Shown: in pieces, positions 24,616 through 31,382 of the stretch
Numbering within the stretch: position 1 is the first letter of the stretch
Layout of the letters: every line of letters begins with the position of its first letter
Assembly (NCBI GenBank): GCA_018971775.1
Contig: JAGXAB010000055.1
Location: 1-43,718, forward strand
Direction: 5' to 3'
From: Cyanobacteria bacterium REEB67
GTDB lineage: Bacteria; Cyanobacteriota; Vampirovibrionia; Obscuribacterales; Obscuribacteraceae
DNA length: 43,718 nucleotides
The notes under the pieces: generated by a model
What the model saw: only the letters and a program-made list of their open reading frames with translations
What the model was told of the DNA's origin: nothing
The model's database searches: none
Program-made: the position numbers and the translations under genes

Positions 24616-25773
24616 CTATTGAGCTTCGGCCATGGCCTTGATCTGAGCGGTTACATCGCTGTCGAGCAAGTTGGGCAGATCAATTGCATCAAAGGCACAG
24701 GCACCGACGCAAACGCCGCAACCAGAGCAGCGGTAGGGCATGACGGTGGCCAGGAGTTTGAAGCGCGAACCGGCCGGAGCAGGCACCATCTCAATCGCCT
24801 GATAAGGACAATCGAGCGAGCAGAGTCTGCAACCGACGCACTTGCTGAGGACGACTTCGGCGGCCTCGACAGGGTGTGCCGCTTTGTAGAGAGAGGGGAA
24901 AGGCACCAGCATCAGAGCGAGCGATGCAGCAATGATCACGACCCAGTACACGGTCAAATCCATATGAGCCAGGAGGTAATACGGGAAGAGGAAGAACCAA
25001 TCGATATCGAAGCTCGTCGGCGTGGTGTTGATGTCGGCCATCTTGCCCGATGTAATCGGATAAGCGAATACGACGAGCAAAAGGACGGCGGTGAGCAGGT
25101 AGTTGATTGCCGGAGGCGGCGTCAGTACCGGTCTGGTCATGCGCACATAGTGCAACCAGAGACCGAAGAGCAGAGTGAAGGAAAGACCGATGTGGATGAA
25201 AAGGAAATTGGAGAGGGTCAGGTTTGTAATGGCGCTTCCGTTCAAGAACCAGGCGGCAAGGCCGGGACCAACGATCGGAAGGGCGGCCAGGGCACTCACA
25301 GTCATGCGGGTGAGAACAAGCGAACGCTCGTCCCAGACAAGGTAATAACCGGTCTGACCGATAAAGAGCACCATAAATAGGAGAATAACGCCGGTCACCC
25401 ACTGTACCCAGCGGTATTGACGATAGCGATCTGTGACCCAAACGCGCAGGGCGTGCAGGACGATAGTGATCACCATGGCGTCACCGGCATAACGGTGAAT
25501 ACCGCGGATGACACCACCCATGGGGATGGTATTGGTGATGTAGTTTACTGAAGTCCAGGCATTGACAAGATTTTCAGAGAAATAAGCATTGTCGATGGTC
25601 GGGATGTAATAGGCGAAAAGCAAAAGGCCGGAGAGATAAAGCACCCAGAGATAGTACTGGGGCAGTGCTCCGTGATAATAGAAAGGGTTGTACTTGTTCG
25701 TAATGACGGCATTAGTACCCTTCTCTACCAAGAGAGTAAAGTCAGTCAGACCTTTAGGAATAGACGAATACAT
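24616..25773 (-). CDS. Cytochrome b with C-terminal 2[4Fe-4S] ferredoxin domain
   Basis: This 385-residue membrane protein starts as a cytochrome b of the bc1/b6f class. The two heme pairs are intact: His93 and His107 (IHRYAGDAMVITIVLH) and His194 and His208 (IHIGLSFTLLFGLWLH). The PEWY-loop position reads IDWF (257-260). After one further membrane helix it changes into a ferredoxin-like domain with Cys312, 315, 318, 322 and Cys349, 352, 355, 359 (CVGCRLCSLDCP and CSGCGVCVGACA). This is enough for two [4Fe-4S] clusters on the cytoplasmic side. The usual C-terminal helices of cytochrome b are thus replaced. It lies just upstream of the MvhD-like gene. Confidence 0.93.
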   Translation of the reverse strand: MYSSIPKGLTDFTLLVEKGTNAVITNKYNPFYYHGALPQYYLWVLYLSGLLLFAYYIPTIDNAYFSENLVNAWTSVNYITNTIPMGGVIRGIHRYAGDAMVITIVLHALRVWVTDRYRQYRWVQWVTGVILLFMVLFIGQTGYYLVWDERSLVLTRMTVSALAALPIVGPGLAAWFLNGSAITNLTLSNFLFIHIGLSFTLLFGLWLHYVRMTRPVLTPPPAINYLLTAVLLLVVFAYPITSGKMADINTTPTSFDIDWFFLFPYYLLAHMDLTVYWVVIIAASLALMLVPFPSLYKAAHPVEAAEVVLSKCVGCRLCSLDCPYQAIEMVPAPAGSRFKLLATVMPYRCSGCGVCVGACAFDAIDLPNLLDSDVTAQIKAMAEAQ

Positions 25774-25797
25774 TACACGGATCTCCCAACTGTATTT

Positions 25798-26154
25798 TTA
25801 CTTCTTAACCGGCAAAACTGTTTTTTCTTCTGCTTCTTCGCGGCCGATAGCGGCAATGCCGATCGCCGCACCAATCAGGGCCAGGCCCATGACGAGCGAA
25901 TAAGCGTAATCGCCCAAATTACTTTCGGCACCACTTTTATGCAAATAACTGGTCCAATCGGCTCCAAGACCGGAAACTGAAGCGTAGTCCGGTAGAGAAT
26001 GCAAAGGTGTATTTTCGGCGGCCCAACGCAGCCACAGGGGCCAGTTGTCGAAACTGCCGTTCATGCCGAGTTCTGCCCAGGGCATGAGGCAGGTGAAAGC
26101 CAAACAGACTATCGCTCCTACAACCACAAGCGCGGTATCAATCGTCTTACCCAC
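25798..26154 (-). CDS. Small membrane protein of the respiratory cluster
   Basis: This 118-residue protein has two predicted membrane helices: TALVVVGAIVCLAFTCLMPWAEL near the N-terminus and YSLVMGLALIGAAIGIAAIG near the C-terminus. A roughly 50-residue extracytoplasmic loop rich in Trp lies between them. The start is GTG at 26154 and overlaps the previous gene by 8 bp, so translation is coupled. The stop is 24 bp before the second cytochrome b gene. No family is recognised. The position between the two cytochrome b genes suggests a small subunit or assembly factor of the same complex. Confidence 0.8.
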   Translation of the reverse strand: MGKTIDTALVVVGAIVCLAFTCLMPWAELGMNGSFDNWPLWLRWAAENTPLHSLPDYASVSGLGADWTSYLHKSGAESNLGDYAYSLVMGLALIGAAIGIAAIGREEAEEKTVLPVKK

Positions 26155-26539
26155 GGTTTGTACTGTCTCCCTTTTTCTTAGTCAAAATTTCGTACCAGTG
26201 ATCAAACAAAGCAATTTTGCGAGTGTGGCGGCCCTTAGAACGTTCTTCGCAGTAGATGAAAAATCCCTGCAAGGCGACCAGCGCGAGGGTGGTAACGGTG
26301 CCGGCTAGAAGTACCGCAGGCCCCTGAATTCCCGAGACTTCCTTGCACTGGCGCAAGCCCTCGAAAAACCAGGAGAGAGTGACCGTTGAGGCACAAAAAA
26401 CCAGAACCTTGATAGCCATTCTGATTTTCAAGGGAGAGGCGCCGTCAGTAACCTGCTCGCTTTGAGCAGGAATTGAATTGTTAGCGTTAGCTCTGACGGC
26501 GCTTTCCATTGACTTAGTTTCTTCAGGCCCCTCTGGCAT
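26147..26539 (-). CDS. Small membrane protein of the respiratory cluster
   Basis: This 130-residue protein has a polar N-terminus and two helices (IKVLVFCASTVTLSWFFEGL and AVLLAGTVTTLALVALQGFFIYC). They are followed by a basic cytoplasmic tail (EERSKGRHTRKIALFDHW). The start is ATG 26539, without a clear ribosome binding site. Met11 (MESAVRANAN) is an alternative. It overlaps the following gene by 8 bp and lies 34 bp after the 622-residue cytochrome b. No known family; probably an accessory subunit. Confidence 0.78.
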   Translation of the reverse strand: MPEGPEETKSMESAVRANANNSIPAQSEQVTDGASPLKIRMAIKVLVFCASTVTLSWFFEGLRQCKEVSGIQGPAVLLAGTVTTLALVALQGFFIYCEERSKGRHTRKIALFDHWYEILTKKKGDSTNRG

Positions 26540-26573
26540 TTGATTTGTTTACGCGAGACGCAAGACGCGAGGA

Positions 26574-28442
26574 TCAGGTCGTCGCTGCCGTCGCCGGTGC
26601 GGCCGCTTTGGGAGCGGGAGTGGAAGCTTGAGCAGATTTGCACTGCGCCGCGACCAACAAGCCGAACAAGAGACAGAGCGGTCCGGTCACCATCCAGTAA
26701 AGGTCGACCGGCGGAATGGCCGCGGGATAGGTCTTGACCTTACCGTTCAAACGATCCTGCATAACGCAGTAGTCCATGCACCAGCGGTTATTGAGCATAA
26801 AATCCATCATGCTCAGATATTTCGGGTGCGGACCGACCTTGGGATTGCTGAAAGTGATCGACTTGAGCGTACCGTTGGGACCGTCGGCAGTTTCGAATGT
26901 GGGAATCAAACTGGTGACGAAATCGACTGGAGAAGTTGATTTAGCTACCTGTTCGATTGCTTCCAGATCGGCTTTGCCGACCGGTTCGCCAATCTTGGAG
27001 ATGTAGCCCGGGTCAAGTAGGACATGGAAGTTCCAGTAGTCTTTGTTGACGGGGGTATCACCATTGGGCGGTACCATCTTGCGCACCAGCTCTTCCGCTT
27101 TGTCGGCGGCGGCACCCATCATCGGTCTTGCACCGGCGTAGATAGCAGCATGGCCGAGCGGGTCGATGAACATCTCGGTCTTAGCCATATAGGTATAGCA
27201 GAAGGCCCAGAAGCACTGGACAGCCGCCACCACACTCAATACCACACAAGCCTTGAACTGTTTGGCCTTCCAGACTTTGTCCTTGTTTTGCATGATCAAA
27301 AGCAACTGCCAGACGATACCGAGATCGATCGTCCAGTAGAAGAAAGTGCGCCAGAAGGGCGGGTCAGTGTGGATATTGGCGATGTTGATGATGATCAAGG
27401 CTGAGAAGATAACCCAGGTCAGACCACCCATGATCGTCACCATAAGCATGAAGGGACGCTTCAGGATGTTCTTTTCGGTGCCGGTGATCCAGGTGTCCAT
27501 GAAGGGCAAGAGGAAAACGGAGACGGGAATGACCATGGTGATATAGGTAGCGACGACGGGCTCCAGATACTTATACATCTGATAGAGACCGAGGAAGTAC
27601 CAGTCGGACAGGATGGGCAAAGGCGTGACGTCCGGATCCGAACGCGAACCCTGGGCGGCCGGCATGGCGATAGCCACGAAGGCGAGGATCAAAATGATTA
27701 CCGAGCGCTTGATCCAATTGAGCGGGATGCGCGTGTAAGCATTTTTGTAGAAGTAGAGCTCGACGAGGATTAGAGGAATAAGCGAGAAGGCCAGGTGCAA
27801 CGAGAAGAATCTCGTGATTGTGTTCTGGGTGATGGCTGCACCGCCGCCCAGCAAGACTTCAGCCGTATTCCAACCAAGGTGGAGCGATTTGTAGAGGGGC
27901 TGATAGAAATCGCCCATGACGGCGAACTGGTCCATATAGGTCGGGAAGGTAGCAAATACCTTGGTCGCCCAGAAAGCTCGCTGGTTCCAGATCAGCAGGT
28001 ATCCGGTCAGACCGGAGTACATGGCCAAAAGCAATGTCACCAGGGCGATGGCAATGTTGAGCTCGCGGGACGGTTTGAAATCGCCATTGATAAACATGCG
28101 ATAGAGACGCATGGTGGCGGCGATGATCATGGCGTCGGCACCGTACTTGTGCATGCCGCGCATCAGACCGCCGACCGGGATACCGTTCTGGATATTGAGA
28201 ATAGAGTCGAAGGCCGAAGATTTGGTCGGCACATACCACATGATCAAAATCAGACCAGTGGCCATAACGATGAACCAGACCAGATAGAAGATCGGTCCAA
28301 GGGCATAGAAAGGATTGGCTCTGGCCAGGTCCTGATAATGCTCGTCGAAGATATCGATATTGTTGATGCGACTCTTTATGTAGTCAGTCGCAGCCGAAAG
28401 AGCTGAGGAAAAGCCCCCGGCTTGTGCAGTTGAACTAGGCAA
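26574..28442 (-). CDS. Cytochrome b-like protein lacking the heme bH ligands
   Basis: This 622-residue membrane protein is related to cytochrome b/b6 plus subunit IV. The first helix pair has His98 (GLMRGMHKYGADAM), but the partner position 14 residues later is Arg112. The second has His216 (TRFFSLHLAFSL), but the partner position is Tyr230. By the classical pattern the retained residues are the heme bL ligands and the missing ones the heme bH ligands. GYLLIWNQRAFW matches the conserved GYVLPWGQMSFW stretch, and PEWY reads SDWY (279-282). Residues ~440-590 form a soluble domain without CXXCH, with CMDYC near its end, followed by a last helix and an Ala/Pro tail. It overlaps the Rieske gene by 8 bp. 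Confidence 0.92.
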   Translation of the reverse strand: MPSSTAQAGGFSSALSAATDYIKSRINNIDIFDEHYQDLARANPFYALGPIFYLVWFIVMATGLILIMWYVPTKSSAFDSILNIQNGIPVGGLMRGMHKYGADAMIIAATMRLYRMFINGDFKPSRELNIAIALVTLLLAMYSGLTGYLLIWNQRAFWATKVFATFPTYMDQFAVMGDFYQPLYKSLHLGWNTAEVLLGGGAAITQNTITRFFSLHLAFSLIPLILVELYFYKNAYTRIPLNWIKRSVIILILAFVAIAMPAAQGSRSDPDVTPLPILSDWYFLGLYQMYKYLEPVVATYITMVIPVSVFLLPFMDTWITGTEKNILKRPFMLMVTIMGGLTWVIFSALIIINIANIHTDPPFWRTFFYWTIDLGIVWQLLLIMQNKDKVWKAKQFKACVVLSVVAAVQCFWAFCYTYMAKTEMFIDPLGHAAIYAGARPMMGAAADKAEELVRKMVPPNGDTPVNKDYWNFHVLLDPGYISKIGEPVGKADLEAIEQVAKSTSPVDFVTSLIPTFETADGPNGTLKSITFSNPKVGPHPKYLSMMDFMLNNRWCMDYCVMQDRLNGKVKTYPAAIPPVDLYWMVTGPLCLLFGLLVAAQCKSAQASTPAPKAAAPATAATT

Positions 28443-29022
28443 TTGAACCGGCCTCCAATGCTATTACCTCATACTGGTCACCACTCTTCTTGACCTCGAA
28501 TTTTCTCGGAGGACGAGGAGCAGGACCGCTGACGACTTTACCTGAGTTGGCGATGTCATAGACGCTCAAGTGACAAGGACAGGCAAACACTGGACGACCG
28601 CCGCCGGCCAGCGTGCGGGGATCAAAGTTGTAGCCTTTAGCGCATTCTTCCGGCTCAGGAATGAAATTGAAGATACAACCGAGGTGCGGACAAATACGGC
28701 TGTAAGCAACCACATCACCGGTAGGCAATTTGACGATGAAGCCGGGGATCTTGCGGATTTCCTTGGCTTCAGGGTTGTACTCGATGTACTTCTGGTTGAA
28801 CATGAAAGGAAGGCAAGTCCAGGGCTCTGGAAAGTCCTTTTCGGTAAAAGTCGGAATCGGTGGCTCGGCAATCGGTTGATCCGATTGACCAAGCACATCG
28901 AGTGGCTTCAGCGTTGGTCTCAAAAACCGCAAAAACGGCGAGGCCAACAGGCCAAACGTAGCTGCCAGCGGCAAAGCCGCTGCAGTCTTCAATACTGTCC
29001 TTCTTAAGACGCCTTCTGTCAT
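28435..29022 (-). CDS. Rieske [2Fe-2S] protein
   Basis: This 195-residue Rieske subunit has an N-terminal RR-type (Tat-like) signal anchor (LRRTVLKTAAALPLAATFG) and the two cluster boxes CPHLGC and CPCH. The cluster ligands are Cys111, His113, Cys148 and His151, and the likely disulfide is Cys116-Cys150. In bc complexes this protein accepts the first electron from quinol at the Qo site and hands it to a cytochrome c. The tail SGPAPRPPRKFEV is the typical Pro loop. It is encoded between the diheme cytochrome c and the 622-residue cytochrome b, with an 8-bp overlap to the latter. Confidence 0.97.
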   Translation of the reverse strand: MTEGVLRRTVLKTAAALPLAATFGLLASPFLRFLRPTLKPLDVLGQSDQPIAEPPIPTFTEKDFPEPWTCLPFMFNQKYIEYNPEAKEIRKIPGFIVKLPTGDVVAYSRICPHLGCIFNFIPEPEECAKGYNFDPRTLAGGGRPVFACPCHLSVYDIANSGKVVSGPAPRPPRKFEVKKSGDQYEVIALEAGSIA

Positions 29023-29033
29023 TTCCTTGTACC

Positions 29034-29927
29034 TTAGGTCTGAGGTTTGGTGCTGGTCGGTGGTTGCTTATCTTCTTTATCTTCTTTCTGATGAGCTTCC
29101 TTAGTAGCAGCTTCGGTCTTGTTGCTTTCGTGGAAGTGGCGGACGAAGCCGACCAACTTATAACAATAGTCTCGGTCGAAAGTGACGTTTTTCTTTTTGT
29201 CGACCTTGCCCAAGAAATTAGGCATGCCTTCCCACTTGATACCGTTGGCTATGTGATCCCAGAGTACATCATCCGTGCGATCAAAGAAGCGCGGAAAGCT
29301 CTGGAAGTTAGCCGGAAGGGGCTCGAGGGTATTGCCCTTCATCAAAGGTCCGTTGCCATAACCCTTGGTACCGTGGCAGACCGCACAGTTTGCACCGAAT
29401 ACGGGCAAGACATCTGCGATTTCAGCATCGGTCAGGGGGGCTGTGGAGAGCGAGCGCACGTAGAAAACGAGGTTCCAGATCTGCGAAGGTCTGAGCACAC
29501 CCTGCATCTTCGGATGCTCGACGCCTTTTTTGCCGAAGGTGACAAAGTCGTACTCGTCGACAGGCTTCTGCTGACGGCCCCAATCTTTGCTGGAGAAGTC
29601 GACGGTCGACTTACCGGCGACCGGCTTACCGTCTACACCGTGGCAGGCAGCGCAATTTTGGGCCTGGTAAACGCCACCACCATCCGGAACGGACGGGTCA
29701 TCGTTGGGCCAGATCGGCTCGTTACCGCCCATTGTCACTTTAGTGCTGACCAGACCGTTATCGGCGCCGGGTATGATCACTTTGCTATCACCACAGGCGG
29801 TGAGACCCATGGATATAGCCACTATGACCGGTATCAGCGTCAAAACGACGGACACTTTGAAATCGGCTCTGAGAGCACTTACTTGTTTAACAACTCTCGT
29901 TGCCATATTTAACTTACTAGGTGACAT
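29034..29927 (-). CDS. Diheme cytochrome c lipoprotein
   Basis: The 297-residue protein has an N-terminal hydrophobic segment ending in a lipobox LTAC (Cys45), so it is probably anchored to the outer face of the membrane by lipid. Two class I heme c sites are present: CAACH (92-96) and CAVCH (181-185). The Met-containing segments KMQGVLRP and EGMPNF are possible axial ligands. The C-terminus is a Lys/Glu/Thr-rich tail. The ATG at 29927 has GAGGAAG directly upstream. It probably carries electrons from the Rieske protein to the oxidase encoded in the same cluster. Confidence 0.93.
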   Translation of the reverse strand: MSPSKLNMATRVVKQVSALRADFKVSVVLTLIPVIVAISMGLTACGDSKVIIPGADNGLVSTKVTMGGNEPIWPNDDPSVPDGGGVYQAQNCAACHGVDGKPVAGKSTVDFSSKDWGRQQKPVDEYDFVTFGKKGVEHPKMQGVLRPSQIWNLVFYVRSLSTAPLTDAEIADVLPVFGANCAVCHGTKGYGNGPLMKGNTLEPLPANFQSFPRFFDRTDDVLWDHIANGIKWEGMPNFLGKVDKKKNVTFDRDYCYKLVGFVRHFHESNKTEAATKEAHQKEDKEDKQPPTSTKPQT

Positions 29928-29933
29928 CTTCCT

Positions 29934-30089
29934 CTAATAACCAAAGAAGGGAATCCAGGAGACCGCGGCATATATAAAGATCAGTATGAAGCAGATCACG
30001 AGAAAAGGCGGCGGAGCGCCCTCGCCGATGCGATATTCGGACACAACTTCATAGTGTTCTTCGTCCATTGTTTTGACTTCTTCAGCCAT
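29934..30089 (-). CDS. Tiny single-helix membrane protein (51 aa)
   Basis: From ATG 30089 to TAG at 29936-29934: 51 residues with an acidic N-terminus (MAEEVKTMDEEHYEVV), then GEGAPPP and a membrane helix (FLVICFILIFIYAAVSWIPFF) ending in GY. In-frame ATGs at 30113 and 30068 are alternative starts. I chose 30089 because the MAEE opening matches the tiny protein at 23769-23888. It lies 6 bp upstream of the diheme cytochrome c gene. It is perhaps a CcoQ- or subunit IV-like small subunit. No family can be assigned. Confidence 0.65.
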   Translation of the reverse strand: MAEEVKTMDEEHYEVVSEYRIGEGAPPPFLVICFILIFIYAAVSWIPFFGY

Positions 30090-30189
30090 TGTTTTTCGTT
30101 TACCCTCGTCCATTTACTGACGTAATTTTGTCAGAGTGCGCTTGAGCACTTATTTTCCACTTAGCCCCCGGTCTTTCGAGTTTGGAACT

Positions 30190-30426
30190 CTAGGTCGACT
30201 GAGCCCTCAATTTTTCGATTTTGGCTCTGGCTTCGGCGCCGAGACGGTTATCTTCACCGTCGTCGAGCATCTCGAATTTAACGCCTTCTAGATCCTCAAA
30301 TTCGCCGTTTTTGAAGGCCCACAGGACACCGGCAATACCAATCAAAAAGAAAAGTCCGCAGATACCGAAAGCGACATATATACCGCCGCCTAAAGACGCA
30401 CCGTTCAGTACACAATTAGGACACAT
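30190..30426 (-). CDS. ccoS: CcoS-like cbb3 oxidase maturation protein
   Basis: This 78-residue protein has one membrane helix (IYVAFGICGLFFLIGIAGVLWAF) followed by KNGEFEDLEGVKFEMLDDGED. The CcoS/FixS signature is the WA...GQFDDL...DDD pattern, here in slightly varied form. CcoS is needed for insertion of heme b and copper into CcoN in other bacteria. Unlike most CcoS proteins it has a Cys pair at the N-terminus (MCPNC) and a longer C-terminal helix. The ATG at 30426 has a perfect AAGGAGG seven bases upstream, overlapping the stop of ccoO. Confidence 0.8.
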   Translation of the reverse strand: MCPNCVLNGASLGGGIYVAFGICGLFFLIGIAGVLWAFKNGEFEDLEGVKFEMLDDGEDNRLGAEARAKIEKLRAQST

Positions 30427-30437
30427 TGAGGGCCTCC

Positions 30438-31382
30438 TTATTCTTGACCGTGGTGAGGTTCATACTGCTCGTGGCTCAAAACCGGTAGATGGACCGGTTC
30501 GGCAACGTTGAGCTGATCAAGGCTGTTGATTGTTTCTTCATGCTCTTTCGGAAGAGTCTTCAGATAAGCAACCAGATACCAGCGCTGTTCCGGAGAGAGT
30601 ATCTCCTGGAAGCGCGGCATGCGTGTACCGGTCACCCCTTCGGAAATACGGTAATACCAGAACTCATCCGGATACTGCTTATAATAATCGCGGGTCAAGT
30701 TCGGCGGCTTTTTCTCGAGAGTGATCGAGTTGGGGCCATTGCCCCGACCTTCGAGACCGTGACAGGCAGCGCAGTTCTGCGTATAGATACCACGACCGGC
30801 ATTGGCTGCGGCATCGCTAGCGGTATCAACAGTTTTACCCGCGGCCAGAGCACGTCCCTGGGGAGTGGTGGGCAGATACTCATCGGGCGGAGTGACGAAG
30901 GCGGTTACTGTACGCTTGTTACCCAGAGACTGGATGTAGGCGACCAGGTCGTTCATATCGCGCTCGGAAAGGAAACTGAAGCTGGGCATGATCGAACCGG
31001 GTTTGACTACACGGGGAGCGATCAAGTGAGCCTTTTGCCACTGCGAAGGGAAACGTCCGCCTTCATTCGTAAGGTCAGGACCGGTGCGAGCCGTACCGAG
31101 CTGGTGCGGAGTTTCGTACACGTAGTCGCCTTCTTTGACAAGCGGGCCGTAGCCTCTATCTTGAATACGCGTAAACTGCGTATGGCAATAGAAGCAGCCT
31201 TCTCTCACATAAATCTGTCTGCCTCTTTTAGCATCGGCCACGCTGGCGGGAATGACATCGTAATCATTACCGCGTCCGGATGCCTTGGGATTGAACAAAA
31301 CCATGGGCATGAGAACGGTGGAGAAAATGATGATAAAGAAGGTGGTGACAATACCAATTGCACCAAGCCTGTAACCGTACAT
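30438..31382 (-). CDS. ccoO: cbb3 oxidase cytochrome c subunit: CcoO with fused second cytochrome c domain
   Basis: The 314-residue protein begins with one membrane helix (AIGIVTTFFIIIFSTVLMPMVLF) and a CcoO domain whose heme site is CFYCH (63-67), in the EGCFYCHTQF context, with PGSIMPSF as the likely Met ligand. A second cytochrome c domain follows, with CAACH (204-208) and TRMPRF. Standard cbb3 enzymes have a separate diheme CcoP. No ccoP gene is present, so the added domain may partly replace it. The ATG at 31382 shares its A with the TAA of ccoN (TAATG). A longer frame to 31673 is only an upstream extension inside ccoN. Confidence 0.93.
   Translation of the reverse strand: MYGYRLGAIGIVTTFFIIIFSTVLMPMVLFNPKASGRGNDYDVIPASVADAKRGRQIYVREGCFYCHTQFTRIQDRGYGPLVKEGDYVYETPHQLGTARTGPDLTNEGGRFPSQWQKAHLIAPRVVKPGSIMPSFSFLSERDMNDLVAYIQSLGNKRTVTAFVTPPDEYLPTTPQGRALAAGKTVDTASDAAANAGRGIYTQNCAACHGLEGRGNGPNSITLEKKPPNLTRDYYKQYPDEFWYYRISEGVTGTRMPRFQEILSPEQRWYLVAYLKTLPKEHEETINSLDQLNVAEPVHLPVLSHEQYEPHHGQE

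Noticed and set aside
24619..25380. Plus-strand frame of 253 codons
   Set aside because: It is antisense to the ferredoxin-fused cytochrome b, whose motifs are unambiguous. The antisense product is highly charged and repetitive.
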